Assembly (NCBI GenBank): GCA_035517655.1
Contig: DATIYJ010000014.1
Coordinates: forward strand, 1 to 64,000
Length of the DNA stretch: 64,000 nt
Reading direction: 5' to 3'
Source: Nitrospiria bacterium
GTDB taxonomy: Bacteria; Nitrospirota; Nitrospiria; JACQBZ01
Shown: piece after piece, positions 1 through 8,026 of the stretch
Position numbering within the stretch: position 1 is the first letter of the stretch
Layout: every line of letters begins with the position of its first letter
Notes under the pieces: generated by a model
The model's input: the letters and a program-made list of their open reading frames with translations, nothing else
What the model was told of the DNA's origin: nothing
Database searches by the model: none
Program-made: the position numbers and the translations under genes

Positions 1-1
1 C

Positions 2-229
<228 letters not shown>

Positions 230-234
230 AATCC

Positions 235-303
235 GTGAGGCGAGAGGCGGTAGGCGTGGGAGGGAAACGTTGTGGATCCGATCTTTTGCTTCTTGCGCCT
301 CAC
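235..303 (+). other. Inverted repeat in the thiC-thi4 gap
   Basis: GTGAGGCG at 235-242 is exactly complementary to CGCCTCAC at 296-303, with 53 bases between. The 3' arm is followed by GTTTTGG, too weak a T-run for a confident terminator. It may be a leader structure of thi4. I looked for TPP-riboswitch landmarks here and did not find them. Confidence 0.25.
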
Positions 304-333
304 GTTTTGGGCCCCACGAAACATAGGTGACGT

Positions 334-1128
334 ATGAATCCAAGAAAAATAACACCGTTGCGCGAGGCCGACATTACGCGGAGCATCGCGCAGGAGTTCT
401 ATAAACAGTTCGATCAGATCATCGAGTCCGATGTCGTCATCATCGGCGCCGGTCCTTCCGGTCTGGTCTGCGGGCGTGAGCTGGCGACGGCCGGGCTCAA
501 GGTCCTGATCATCGAACAAAACGCGCACCTCGGCGGCGGCTTCTGGTCGGGCGGGTATCTCATGACCAAGGCGGCGATCGCCGCACCGGCGCATGAGCTT
601 CTGGTCAAGCTGGGCGTCCATTGCACCGAGGTAAAGCCCGGGATGCATATCGTCGAGGCGGCGCACGCCTGCGCCAAGCTGATCGGCGCGGCGTACGACG
701 CCGGCGTGAAGGTCTTGAACCTGACAAAAGTTGTGGACCTGATCGTTCGCAAGGACAACAAAGTGGAAGGCGTCGTCGTGAACTGGGCCCCGGTCGAGAA
801 CATGGGGCACGATCTCGTTCATGTCGACCCGATCGCACTGGAGTCCAAGATCGTCGTAGATGCGACGGGCCATGACGCGGTGGCGCTGCAGTATCTCAAC
901 AAACGGGGACTGTACAAGACCGTTCCGGGGAACGGCGCGATGTGGGTTGAGAAATCCGAACAGCTTGTCCTGGACAACACGGGCGAAGTTTATCCCAACG
1001 TCTTCATCGTCGGGCTGTCGGTCGCCGCGGTCTACGGCACCCCGCGCATGGGCCCGGCCTTCGGCGCGATGCTGATGTCGGGTCAGATCGGCGCGGACCT
1101 CATTGGGAAGAAACTGGCGCGGTCCTAA
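334..1128 (+). CDS. thi4: Thiazole synthase Thi4, sulfide-dependent (His) type
   Basis: 264 residues, the usual length of prokaryotic Thi4. It makes the adenylated thiazole precursor of thiamine from NAD and glycine. An N-terminal dinucleotide-binding site (VVIIGAGPSGL, about residues 35-45), the acidic EQN strand end and the C-terminal NRMGP-like segment (TPRMGPAFGAM) are visible. In yeast Thi4 the sulfur-donating cysteine lies in a CCMDP segment; here the aligned segment reads VHVDP, with His163 in the cysteine position. In archaeal Thi4 this His form is known to be catalytic and to use free sulfide instead of sacrificing its own cysteine, so the same is inferred here. The start has an AGGTGAC ribosome site. 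It follows thiC. Confidence 0.9.
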   Translation: MNPRKITPLREADITRSIAQEFYKQFDQIIESDVVIIGAGPSGLVCGRELATAGLKVLIIEQNAHLGGGFWSGGYLMTKAAIAAPAHELLVKLGVHCTEVKPGMHIVEAAHACAKLIGAAYDAGVKVLNLTKVVDLIVRKDNKVEGVVVNWAPVENMGHDLVHVDPIALESKIVVDATGHDAVALQYLNKRGLYKTVPGNGAMWVEKSEQLVLDNTGEVYPNVFIVGLSVAAVYGTPRMGPAFGAMLMSGQIGADLIGKKLARS

Positions 1129-1193
1129 ATCCTTTTTACAAGGTCGTTCATTCTGTAGGGGCTTGATTCGTCCCGCCCATCGGGGAAAGTGTC

Positions 1194-1631
1194 ATGCCGT
1201 TCTCTACGGAGTTCGTGGATAACCATCAGGGGTTGCTGTTCGTGGGATCCGGCGTCGTGACGGCTGATGAAATCCTTGATGCGAAGGGAGCGCTTCTTGA
1301 TCAGGAGACTCGCCTTCGCCGCATCCGCCATGCGATGGTCCTTCTGGCGGATGTGACCGACCTCCGTGTCACGACCGACGAGATCCGTCAGCTTGCAAGA
1401 ATAGATGAACGCCTCGCCAAGGTGACGTCCAATGTCGTGGTGGCCGTCGTGGCCGCCAATGACCTTACCTTCGGTCATGCGCGGATGTGGGAGGTGCTGG
1501 CCGACAGCACGGGCTGGAAGACGGCCGTGTTCCGAACCCGTTCGGAGGCCGAAACCTGGCTGCGCGCGATCCTGGCCTCTCCGGTCACGCCGCCGCGCGG
1601 TGGCCATGACGCGGGGACTGCGGCCTTATAG
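1194..1631 (+). CDS. Hypothetical protein, SpoIIAA/STAS-like
   Basis: 145 residues, soluble, no signal peptide or membrane segment. The pattern FVDNHQGLLFVGSGVVTADEILDA, then a long helix and LLADVTDL, resembles small proteins of the STAS/SpoIIAA-like fold (a strand pair followed by a helix and an Asp-rich turn), seen in many environmental bacteria without assigned role. The C-terminal 20 residues look disordered. The gene abuts the next one: its stop is directly followed by the thioesterase start, so the two are probably co-transcribed. I cannot name a function; the fold assignment is tentative. Confidence 0.7.
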   Translation: MPFSTEFVDNHQGLLFVGSGVVTADEILDAKGALLDQETRLRRIRHAMVLLADVTDLRVTTDEIRQLARIDERLAKVTSNVVVAVVAANDLTFGHARMWEVLADSTGWKTAVFRTRSEAETWLRAILASPVTPPRGGHDAGTAAL

Positions 1632-2099
1632 ATGAACAAGGTTGAAAACGACAAAGAAGGCTGGGTGCCGACCTATCGAGGCACCGTTTTTCCGTGGCAT
1701 TGCGATCATATCGGCCATATGAACGTGATGTGGTTCGTCGGGAAGTTCGATGAGGCCACCTGGCAACTCTTCTCGATACTCGGAATTACAGCGTCCTACA
1801 TCCGCAAACAGAGCCGGGGCATGGCCGGACTGGAGCAACGAGTTTCCTATCAGCGCGAGCTGAGAGCGGGCGACGTCGTCTCGATCCGATCCGGCGTTCT
1901 CGAGATGAAGGAAAAAGTGATCCGCTACGTTCACGAGATGCGGAACGACGAGACCGGCGAGCGGTCGGCCATGATGATCGTGACTTCCGTCCATATGGAC
2001 ACGGCCAAACGAAAATCCTGCCCGTTTCCAAAGGAAATCGTCGAAGCCGGCCGCGCCATGATCATTCCGTTTGATCCGCTGGATTGGGGATTTCGCTAG
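1632..2099 (+). CDS. Acyl-CoA thioesterase, 4-hydroxybenzoyl-CoA type hotdog fold
   Basis: 155 residues, the size of a single hotdog domain. The N-terminal VFPWHCDHIGHMNVMWFVGKF segment matches the V..sd.D..GHvNn..Y.. signature of the YbgC/4-hydroxybenzoyl-CoA thioesterase family; the Asp and the following GHMN are the active-site region. Such enzymes hydrolyse acyl-CoA or act on carrier-bound acyl groups in the cytoplasm. The substrate cannot be told. It starts on the base after the upstream gene's stop and is followed 42 bases later by msrA. A second, different hotdog thioesterase lies at 4076-4555. Confidence 0.85.
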   Translation: MNKVENDKEGWVPTYRGTVFPWHCDHIGHMNVMWFVGKFDEATWQLFSILGITASYIRKQSRGMAGLEQRVSYQRELRAGDVVSIRSGVLEMKEKVIRYVHEMRNDETGERSAMMIVTSVHMDTAKRKSCPFPKEIVEAGRAMIIPFDPLDWGFR

Positions 2100-2141
2100 A
2101 AAGAGTTTCCGAAAAGAAACGTATCCATGTCGGGAGGAAAC

Positions 2142-2672
2142 ATGGAAGTCGCGACGCTTGGCGGCGGCTGTTTCTGGTGCCTTGAGGCGGTTTTTGCGGA
2201 TCTGAAAGGGGTCGAGAAGGTCGAGTCCGGATATTCCGGCGGCGCGACCGTCGATCCGACGTACCGTCAGGTGTGCGCCGGAACGACCGGCCATGCCGAG
2301 GTGGTCCGTGTCACGTTTGATCCCAGGGTCGTTTCTTTTAAAGAAATACTTGAAGTATTCTTCTCAATCCACGATCCAACTACACTCAATCGCCAGGGAT
2401 CTGACGTGGGTACACAGTACCGTTCGGCTGTTTACTACCATACTCCGGAGCAGAAAACGATTGCCGAGCAGACGATCAAAGAAGTCAATGCGTCGGGAAT
2501 CTGGGATGCGCCCATCGTGACGGAGATCGCCCCGGTCAGCGTATTTTACAAGGCTGAAGATTATCACCAGGAGTATTACAAGAATCATCCGGAACAGATG
2601 TACTGTCAACTGGTGATTGCGCCCAAAGTCTCAAAATTCCGAAAACAGTATATTGATAAATTGAAGAAGTAG
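2142..2672 (+). CDS. msrA: Peptide methionine sulfoxide reductase MsrA
   Basis: 176 residues. It reduces S-methionine sulfoxide in proteins and free methionine, repairing oxidative damage. The catalytic motif GGGCFWCLE lies at residues 7-15 (nucleophile Cys10), followed by GYSGG, GHAEVV, a DPTT..RQG.D.GTQYRS core and a Y-rich C-terminal region ending HPEQMYC, all typical of MsrA. An earlier in-frame ATG exists at 2127, but the ATG at 2142 is preceded by a GGGAGG ribosome site and places the catalytic motif at its usual distance from the N-terminus, so it is preferred. No MsrB is adjacent. Confidence 0.95.
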   Translation: MEVATLGGGCFWCLEAVFADLKGVEKVESGYSGGATVDPTYRQVCAGTTGHAEVVRVTFDPRVVSFKEILEVFFSIHDPTTLNRQGSDVGTQYRSAVYYHTPEQKTIAEQTIKEVNASGIWDAPIVTEIAPVSVFYKAEDYHQEYYKNHPEQMYCQLVIAPKVSKFRKQYIDKLKK

Positions 2673-2820
2673 GGGCGATTCATGAAGTGCCCCGGATCAG
2701 AACCCGATCACCAATCCCACTTCGGAGAAAAGATTTTTCTTCTGATGACTTGGCGTGTACGAACAGCGCTTGCGGGATTAAACATCCGGACTACGTGAAT
2801 CGGGGCATTCGATTATGCCA

Positions 2821-2851
2821 GCTCGAACATTCGGTCTATGCTAATTCGAGC
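2821..2851. terminator. Weak hairpin between convergent msrA and nadA
   Basis: GCTCGAA at 2821-2827 pairs with TTCGAGC at 2845-2851 (7 bp stem, 17-base loop) and overlaps the nadA stop codon. There is no clear T-run on either side, so a terminator role is only a guess. The rest of 2673-2820 shows no convincing gene. Confidence 0.25.
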
Positions 2852-3945
2852 ATCCGATCGAGGGCCACTTTGGCCCAGGTGCGGTCCGCCTCCGGCACGA
2901 TAATCTGATTGACGATGGCGCCGCCCTCAAGCCGTTCCATCGACCAGAGGAGATGGGGAGCGTCGATCCGGAACATCGTCGAGCACATGCAGACCATCGG
3001 TGAAAGAAAATAGATCTCCTTTTCGGGATTATCCCGCTTGAGACGGTTGACAAGATTCAACTCGGTTCCGACGGCCCATCGGGATCCGGCCGGTGCGGCC
3101 GTGACGGTTCGGATGATGTATTCGGTCGAGCCGATGAGATCCGACTTGTCCACCACCTCCATGGAGCATTCGGGATGAACGATCACCTGGATTCCCGGGT
3201 ATTGTTTTTTGAAGAGGTCCACGTGCTGCGGCTGGAACATCTGGTGGACGCTGCAGAAGCCCTGCCAGAGAAAGACCCGCGCCTTCCGGACGGCTTCCGG
3301 ACGATTGCCCCCGTTCGGTCGCAGGGGATCCCAAAGAACCATTTCGTCCAAGGAAATGCCCATCCGTTTGCAGGTATTACGGCCCAGATGTTGGTCGGGG
3401 AAAAAAAGGATCTTCTCGCGCCGCTCGAAGGCCCAGCGGATGATCCGTTCGGCGTTGGTGGAGGTGCAGACCAGACCTCCCCGTTCGCCGCAAAACGCCT
3501 TAAGGTCAGCCGCTGAATTGATGTAGGTGATAGGGGTGATGGTATTCTCCGGAACGAGATGCGTGATTTCCTGCCAGGCTGTCTCTACCGACTCGATATC
3601 CGCCATATCGGCCATCGAGCAACCCGCAGCGAGATCCGGTAGAATAACCTTTTGTTCGGATGTTGTTAGAATATCGGCCGTCTCGGCCATGAATTTGACG
3701 CCGCAGAAGACGATGTATTCCCGATCCTTCCGTTGGGCGGCATACTGCGAGAGTTTCAACGAGTCGCCGGTGTAGTCGGCGAACTTGTACACTTCGTCTC
3801 GCTGATAGTTGTGCCCCAGGAGCAACAGCCGATCGCCTAATCGTGCTTTCACGTCCGAAATCCGTTCATCAAGAATATCGGGCGAAAGCCGGTAATACTC
3901 CTCAAGACCGGTTTCCGGGGTTTTTAATTGAATCGCATTGTCCAT
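2836..3945 (-). CDS. nadA: Quinolinate synthase NadA
   Basis: 369 residues, the long bacterial NadA form. It condenses iminoaspartate with dihydroxyacetone phosphate to quinolinate, the second step of de novo NAD synthesis, using one oxygen-sensitive [4Fe-4S] cluster. Visible are the LLLGHNYQRDEV start of the first domain, FCGVKFMAETA with the first cluster cysteine, the HPECSMEVV segment with the second, and MVCMCSTMF near the C-terminus with the third. The three pseudo-symmetric Rossmann-like repeats fit the family. The gene stands alone on the minus strand; nadB and nadC are not in the window. Its own promoter is seen upstream at 3978-4007. Confidence 0.96.
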   Translation of the reverse strand: MDNAIQLKTPETGLEEYYRLSPDILDERISDVKARLGDRLLLLGHNYQRDEVYKFADYTGDSLKLSQYAAQRKDREYIVFCGVKFMAETADILTTSEQKVILPDLAAGCSMADMADIESVETAWQEITHLVPENTITPITYINSAADLKAFCGERGGLVCTSTNAERIIRWAFERREKILFFPDQHLGRNTCKRMGISLDEMVLWDPLRPNGGNRPEAVRKARVFLWQGFCSVHQMFQPQHVDLFKKQYPGIQVIVHPECSMEVVDKSDLIGSTEYIIRTVTAAPAGSRWAVGTELNLVNRLKRDNPEKEIYFLSPMVCMCSTMFRIDAPHLLWSMERLEGGAIVNQIIVPEADRTWAKVALDRMLELA

Positions 3946-3977
3946 AACGTCACGTTTCTCATATCCGTTGGTGTGTT

Positions 3978-4007
3978 ATTATAAAATGAGGAGGTCCGTT
4001 AAATCAA
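3978..4007 (-). promoter_or_regulatory. Sigma70-like promoter of nadA
   Basis: Read on the minus strand: TTGATT, 18-base spacer, TATAAT. Predicted transcription start is near 3971, giving a leader of about 26 bases before the nadA ATG. It is divergent from the thioesterase promoter at 4040-4068. Confidence 0.65.
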
Positions 4008-4039
4008 GAGGGGAGCGGAACCGATCCACCGGCAACACC

Positions 4040-4068
4040 TTGTTCCTATCGGGAAATTATGTTAGGAT
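4040..4068 (+). promoter_or_regulatory. Sigma70-like promoter, leaderless geometry
   Basis: TTGTTC (4040-4045), 17-base spacer, TAGGAT (4063-4068), then exactly 7 bases to the ATG at 4076. The predicted transcription start falls on or next to the start codon. Confidence 0.5.
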
Positions 4069-4075
4069 GTTTTTT

Positions 4076-4555
4076 ATGAAGGATATCAAAGGCCATTCTG
4101 TTTCAGCCTCCGCTGCGGAAGCGGTCCAGGTCGTCCTGCCCAACGACACCAATCCGTTGGGTAACGTTCTCGGAGGGAGGGTGATGCACTGGATTGATTT
4201 GATCGCCGCCGTGGTGGCCGTCCGACACAGCAAACGACCGGTTGTGACGGCGTCGATGGAAGGGCTTGAGTTCCATTCCCCCATCCGGTTGGGCCAGATC
4301 GCCATTCTGAAAGCGGCGTTGAATTATGCAGGTCGAACCTCGATGGAGGTGGGAGTCGAAGTTTATGCGGAGGATTTCAGAACCGGCCAACGGCACCACA
4401 CCAGCAGCGCGATCCTAACCTACGTGGCGCTCGATGACGCGGGAAGACCGACGCCGGTTCCCCCGTTGCATGCGGAGACGCCGGACGAGAAGCGTCGTTA
4501 CGCGGAGGCCGAACAGCGTTATCAGGGGCGAAAGCAGCGAGGGCCCGGGCGTTGA
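4076..4555 (+). CDS. Acyl-CoA thioesterase, YciA/ACOT-type hotdog fold
   Basis: 159 residues. The pattern LPNDTNPLGNVLGGRVMHWIDLIAAVVA is the hallmark of the cytosolic acyl-CoA hydrolase (YciA/BACH/ACOT) family: N-x2-G-x-V-x-GG-x2-M followed by the D of the active site. The later V.A.ME.L.F..PIRLGQIA strand segment also fits. It hydrolyses acyl-CoA thioesters in the cytoplasm. The open frame extends upstream to 3938, but that extension crosses the promoter at 4040-4068 and lacks family similarity; the ATG at 4076 (or 4067) is the likely start. It may be translated from a leaderless mRNA. Confidence 0.88.
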   Translation: MKDIKGHSVSASAAEAVQVVLPNDTNPLGNVLGGRVMHWIDLIAAVVAVRHSKRPVVTASMEGLEFHSPIRLGQIAILKAALNYAGRTSMEVGVEVYAEDFRTGQRHHTSSAILTYVALDDAGRPTPVPPLHAETPDEKRRYAEAEQRYQGRKQRGPGR

Positions 4556-4580
4556 CACGCGGACAGACATTGTTTAAAAT
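4552..4580 (+). promoter_or_regulatory. Strong sigma70-like promoter before the LOG-family gene
   Basis: TTGACA (4552-4557), 17-base spacer, TAAAAT (4575-4580). The -35 box overlaps the stop codon of the thioesterase gene. Predicted start near 4587, upstream of a terminator-like hairpin at 4598-4626, so that hairpin would be in the leader of the next gene. Confidence 0.7.
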
Positions 4581-4597
4581 AGAATCCGATCGATGAT

Positions 4598-4626
4598 CGG
4601 CCCCTTCTTTCGGGGCCGTTCTATTT
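4598..4626 (+). terminator. Terminator-like hairpin in the LOG-gene leader
   Basis: CGGCCCC (4598-4604), 7-base loop, GGGGCCG (4612-4618), then TTCTATTT. The stem is GC-rich and the tail T-rich, as in an intrinsic terminator. It can end the thioesterase transcript, but because a promoter lies just upstream it could also attenuate the following gene. Confidence 0.6.
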
Positions 4627-4644
4627 CCATCCATCTCGGCGAAA

Positions 4645-5673
4645 ATGGGCAAACGCTACAGTCTTGAGCAGGGCAGTTTTGACGACCACATCATGAACCT
4701 GATTCAGATGTGCGGCGGGTCCCCCCATGCCGATCTGATCAAGGAGATCATCGTGACGGCCTTGAAGTTGGTGGAAGACCCGGCCGCCCGCATCGACGTC
4801 AAAATCCTGAATGCGGCGTTGAGGGAGTTGCGGTTTGCCTTTAAACTCTTCTCCGGCTACCGTCATATTCGCAAGGTGACCATATTCGGTTCGGCGCGTA
4901 CGGCCGAGACCGATCCAACTTACCTGCAGGCCGCCAGCTTCGCCCACAAGATTGTTCGCCGCGGGTACATGGTGATTACCGGCGCGGGAGACGGCATCAT
5001 GAAGGGCGCGCAAGAAGGGGCCGGCCGGAAAATGAGTTTTGGCGTGAACATCCAGCTCCCGTTCGAGCAGTCACCCAATGTGTATATCGAGAATGATCCG
5101 AAACTGGTGACCTTTAAATATTTTTTCACCCGGAAGCTGATCTTTGTTAAAGAAACGGACGCCATCGCCCTCTTCCCGGGGGGATTTGGAACCCTGGACG
5201 AGATGTTCGAATCGCTGACCTTGGTCCAGACCGGAAAGAGCGACATCATGCCGATTGTGCTGATCGACGCCCCGGGCGGGACCTACTGGTCGGAGTGGCG
5301 TCGGAACCTTGAAAAAAATCTTTTGAAGCGGGGACTGATCGCGCCCGAAGACATGCATTTTTTCAAGATTACGGATGATGTGGATGTCGCGGTCAAAGAG
5401 GTGACCGGCTTTTATCACAATTATCATTCCTCCCGGTATATCGGGGATCAATTGATCATTCGCCTGCAACGGCCCCTTTCCGATGCGCTGTTGGACAAGC
5501 TCAACGGAAGTTTTAACGACATTCTAACTCAAGGACGGTTTGTGAGACAGTCGGCCGCCCCGGAAGAGTCCGATGAACCGGATTTGAACCACTTGCCGCG
5601 GCTGGCGTTCCGGTTCAATCGGAAGAGCTTTGGCCGCCTCCGTAACTTGATCGAAACGTTGAACACGGAGTAG
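4645..5673 (+). CDS. LOG-family (lysine decarboxylase-like) nucleotide phosphoribohydrolase
   Basis: 342 residues. The central domain carries the family motifs: FGSARTAETDP, GAGDGIMKGAQEGA, and the signature FPGGFGTLDEMFE (PGGxGTxxE), which lines the active site. LOG proteins cleave nucleoside 5'-monophosphates (cytokinin precursors in plants, various NMPs in bacteria) to free base and ribose 5-phosphate; older databases call them lysine decarboxylases. Here the core is flanked by about 80 N-terminal and 100 C-terminal extra residues, longer than the roughly 190-residue minimal LOG and closer in size to PpnN-like nucleosidases. The exact substrate is unknown. Promoter and hairpin upstream are listed separately. 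Confidence 0.85.
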   Translation: MGKRYSLEQGSFDDHIMNLIQMCGGSPHADLIKEIIVTALKLVEDPAARIDVKILNAALRELRFAFKLFSGYRHIRKVTIFGSARTAETDPTYLQAASFAHKIVRRGYMVITGAGDGIMKGAQEGAGRKMSFGVNIQLPFEQSPNVYIENDPKLVTFKYFFTRKLIFVKETDAIALFPGGFGTLDEMFESLTLVQTGKSDIMPIVLIDAPGGTYWSEWRRNLEKNLLKRGLIAPEDMHFFKITDDVDVAVKEVTGFYHNYHSSRYIGDQLIIRLQRPLSDALLDKLNGSFNDILTQGRFVRQSAAPEESDEPDLNHLPRLAFRFNRKSFGRLRNLIETLNTE

Positions 5674-5713
5674 CCCGTCCAGATTGCGGATTCATGGCGA
5701 TGAAGGACATGAA

Positions 5714-6028
5714 ATGATCGTCGTTGCAAATCGGATTCCGGTCGTGAAAGGCCGCGAACAGGAGTTTGAAAGACAGTTTCTCGGAAGGCCTAAACTGGCC
5801 GATATGATGCCGGGGTTTATCCGAAACGAATTTCTGAAGCCGCTCAACAACGATTATTACGTCGTGTTAAGCTATTGGGAAAGCCGCGAGGAGTTCGAAG
5901 CCTGGGTGAAGAGCGAAGGCTATCAGAAGAATCAGGCCCGGAAGATGAATCGCGATTTTCTGTCGGGACCGGTTCAGATGGATCTTCATGAAGTGATCGG
6001 GATATCGGAACGCGTGAGGGAGATGTAA
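5714..6028 (+). CDS. Antibiotic-biosynthesis-monooxygenase (ABM) domain protein, HmoB/IsdG-like
   Basis: 104 residues, one ferredoxin-like ABM domain: MIVVANRIPVVKGREQEFERQF, then F.RNE.L.P, YYVVLSYWESREEFEAWVKS. This pattern (N-R, W-E-S-x-E-x-F-x-x-W) is typical of small heme-degrading or quinol-oxidising ABM proteins of the HmoA/HmoB/IsdG group. The frame opens at 5684, but the ATG at 5714 has a GAAGGA ribosome site at good spacing and starts the domain exactly. The next gene begins 5 bases after its stop, so the two form a pair. Heme binding is not shown by the sequence alone. Confidence 0.85.
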   Translation: MIVVANRIPVVKGREQEFERQFLGRPKLADMMPGFIRNEFLKPLNNDYYVVLSYWESREEFEAWVKSEGYQKNQARKMNRDFLSGPVQMDLHEVIGISERVREM

Positions 6029-6033
6029 GCCCG

Positions 6034-6699
6034 ATGGCCAACGTCCTCGAAAAGAACAAGCCGGCCCTGTTTTTGCACCAGGTCGAGCTCGGTCCCATGC
6101 AAAACTTCGTCTATTTGATCGGCTGCGAGAAGACGCGCGAGGCGGCGGTGGTGGATCCGGCCTGGGATGTTCCGGCGATCCTCGCGATTGCGAAGAACCA
6201 TGGATTCCAAATCAAGACGGTCCTTCTGACCCATACCCATTTCGACCATATCAACGGCGTGGAAGAACTTCTGAAGCAAACGGACGCCCGTGTTTTTGTC
6301 CATAAGAAGGAGGCCGCCGCGCTCCGGTACGGAGGCGGCAACATCAAGAAGATTGAGAGCGGAGATGCGGTCAAGGTGGGTGATTTGAACATTACCTTTA
6401 TCCATACGCCCGGTCACACCCCGGGATCGCAGTGTTTCTATGTGGGCGACCGACTGATCACGGGGGACACGCTGTTTATCAACGGGTGCGGGCGCTGCGA
6501 CCTTCCCGGAGGGAGTCCGGAAGAAATGTATCACAGCCTGACCGGCACCCTTAGACGTTTGGATGATCACATCAAGGTTTATCCCGGTCATCATTACGCC
6601 CCCGTGCCGGTCTCGACCCTCGGCGATGAGAAACGCCAAAACCCATTTCTGACCAGCGGCTCCATCGAGGAATTTCTCCGACGGACGATGGGACGCTGA
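6034..6699 (+). CDS. Metallo-beta-lactamase fold hydrolase, glyoxalase II / persulfide dioxygenase-like
   Basis: 221 residues. The metal-binding motif THTHFDHINGV, then HTPGHTPGSQC, ITGDTLFINGCGRCDLPGG and the C-terminal PGHHYAP are all present, giving the HxHxDH + H + D + H ligand set of the glyoxalase II / ETHE1 branch. The GRCDLPGGSPEEMY segment is more like ETHE1-type persulfide dioxygenases and hydroxyacylglutathione hydrolase-like proteins than beta-lactamases. Substrate cannot be settled from sequence. It is the second gene of a pair with the ABM protein. Confidence 0.88.
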   Translation: MANVLEKNKPALFLHQVELGPMQNFVYLIGCEKTREAAVVDPAWDVPAILAIAKNHGFQIKTVLLTHTHFDHINGVEELLKQTDARVFVHKKEAAALRYGGGNIKKIESGDAVKVGDLNITFIHTPGHTPGSQCFYVGDRLITGDTLFINGCGRCDLPGGSPEEMYHSLTGTLRRLDDHIKVYPGHHYAPVPVSTLGDEKRQNPFLTSGSIEEFLRRTMGR

Positions 6700-6708
6700 T
6701 CGCGTTGC

Positions 6709-6738
6709 TTGTCAGATTCATTTTGTTTGCCGTATAAT
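6709..6738 (+). promoter_or_regulatory. Sigma70-like promoter of the methyltransferase
   Basis: TTGTCA (6709-6714), 18-base spacer, perfect TATAAT (6733-6738). Predicted start near 6745, only about 6 bases before the ATG at 6751. The box sits inside the longest possible open frame, which argues against starts at 6709 or 6739. Confidence 0.65.
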
Positions 6739-6750
6739 ATGCGACCGTCC

Positions 6751-7560
6751 ATGGAGCCGCCTTTGCAGAATCACGAAGTGGCGTTGGCCTACAAGCGCCT
6801 CACCGAAGATTATGATCGCATCATTGAACGCCAACCCTTTTTTATCAACGCCTATCGCCTCTATGATAAACTCCTGCATCACATCCTGGATGGAAAACGA
6901 TACAAAAAGATTCTGGATGTCGGGTGCGGCAACGCGGCCCAAACGGTTCGGCTGGCCCGATACGGCGATGAAGTGATCGGCGTGGACATTGCCGAGGATC
7001 TTTTGTCCGTCGCCCGAGAGCGGTGTCGCGATTTTCCGAATGTCCGTTTCATGAAAGAGGATGCGCGTAAACTGCCCTTTCCGGATCAAACCTTCGATTG
7101 CGTCCTGTCGTACGGCGACGTATTGAGTCATATTACGGACGGATATGAGCGGGCCCTGTCCGAAATCAGCCGTGTCTCCAGGACCGGGGCCTTGATCTCG
7201 TTCGAGGTGGACAATAAGTGGAACGCCGGGCTCCTTTACAAGCCCCGTGAGCTTCGGGACGCGATCCGGACGCGGGGCCGCGGCCATGACACCCGGGAAT
7301 GGGAAGGAATGCGGTTTAAGACCTTCACGCATCGGGAACTGGCGGATCTCTTGAACCGGCACGGGTTTAAAATGACCGGGTTTCACGGCCACAATATTTT
7401 GGCGTCTCTTATTCCGGATCGTTATGTACTGGAGCAGTATCGGCGGACGTTTTTGGGATCGCTGGCCGTATGGCTTGGAACGATCGACCTCGCGGTTTCT
7501 GGAATGTATCCGTTTAACCGTTTCGGGTTTAATATCATGGTCATCGCCCGGAAAAACTAG
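6751..7560 (+). CDS. Class I SAM-dependent methyltransferase
   Basis: 269 residues with this start. Motif I ILDVGCGNAAQTVRLA binds S-adenosylmethionine, GVDIAEDLLSVARERC is the acidic loop, DARKLPFPDQTFDCVLSYGDVL is motif II/III with a typical FD.V pattern. After the Rossmann core the C-terminal third is basic and aromatic and ends with a hydrophobic stretch. This is the methyltransferase type 11 group; small-molecule substrates are usual, but this one cannot be predicted. In-frame starts at 6709 (TTG) and 6739 (ATG) overlap the promoter, so 6751 is preferred and the mRNA would have almost no leader. Confidence 0.88.
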   Translation: MEPPLQNHEVALAYKRLTEDYDRIIERQPFFINAYRLYDKLLHHILDGKRYKKILDVGCGNAAQTVRLARYGDEVIGVDIAEDLLSVARERCRDFPNVRFMKEDARKLPFPDQTFDCVLSYGDVLSHITDGYERALSEISRVSRTGALISFEVDNKWNAGLLYKPRELRDAIRTRGRGHDTREWEGMRFKTFTHRELADLLNRHGFKMTGFHGHNILASLIPDRYVLEQYRRTFLGSLAVWLGTIDLAVSGMYPFNRFGFNIMVIARKN

Positions 7561-7609
7561 ATGCTCGGCGATCCAGGAGCCGATTAACCGATACCAAGGA
7601 GCGGAAGCG

Positions 7610-8026
7610 ATGGATTTGCTGAATATGCTCGTGAATAAGAAAATCGAGACGATTGAACACGATGCTGTTCTGAAAACCGCCGCCCAACGGATGCGGGATC
7701 ATCGAATCGGCTCTCTAATCGTGACCCGGGGCGGTCGTCCGGTCGGGATCATCAGCGAGACGGACTTGGCCCGCAAGGCCGTCGCGGAAGGGCTGAATCC
7801 CGAGCAGGCCCATATTTCGTCCATCATGAGCAGTCCGATTATTTCGATCGAAATCACCGAGACGCCGGAGCGTGCGAATGATTTGATGAAGGAAAAGGGA
7901 ATCCGGCATCTGGGCATCACGGAGGAGGGGCGATTGACCGGGATCATCTCGGTGCGCGACCTGCTGAGATATTTCAAGGTCTACTACGATGGGATCGGGA
8001 CTTTAAAGGCTAAAAAACAACCATGA
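7610..8026 (+). CDS. Tandem CBS-domain protein
   Basis: 138 residues, two CBS domains and nothing else: first ML.NKKIETIEHDAVLKTAAQRM..HRIGSLIV...PVGIISETDLARK, second MSSPIISIEITET.ERANDLMKEKGIRHLGI....LTGIISVRDLLRY. Paired CBS modules bind adenosyl nucleotides such as AMP, ATP or SAM and regulate partners. The frame extends upstream to 7424 inside the methyltransferase gene, but the ATG at 7610 has an AAGGAG ribosome site and starts the domain. It overlaps the next gene, adenosine deaminase, by 4 bases (ATGA), so the two are translationally coupled; an adenine-nucleotide link between them is plausible. Confidence 0.9.
   Translation: MDLLNMLVNKKIETIEHDAVLKTAAQRMRDHRIGSLIVTRGGRPVGIISETDLARKAVAEGLNPEQAHISSIMSSPIISIEITETPERANDLMKEKGIRHLGITEEGRLTGIISVRDLLRYFKVYYDGIGTLKAKKQP

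Noticed and set aside
230-333. TPP riboswitch before thi4
   Set aside because: A thiamine gene leader is a natural place for one, but the CTGAGA and related conserved segments are absent from this gap.
2687-2908. 73-residue plus-strand frame after msrA
   Set aside because: Runs into the coding end of nadA on the other strand; no ribosome site or recognisable sequence.
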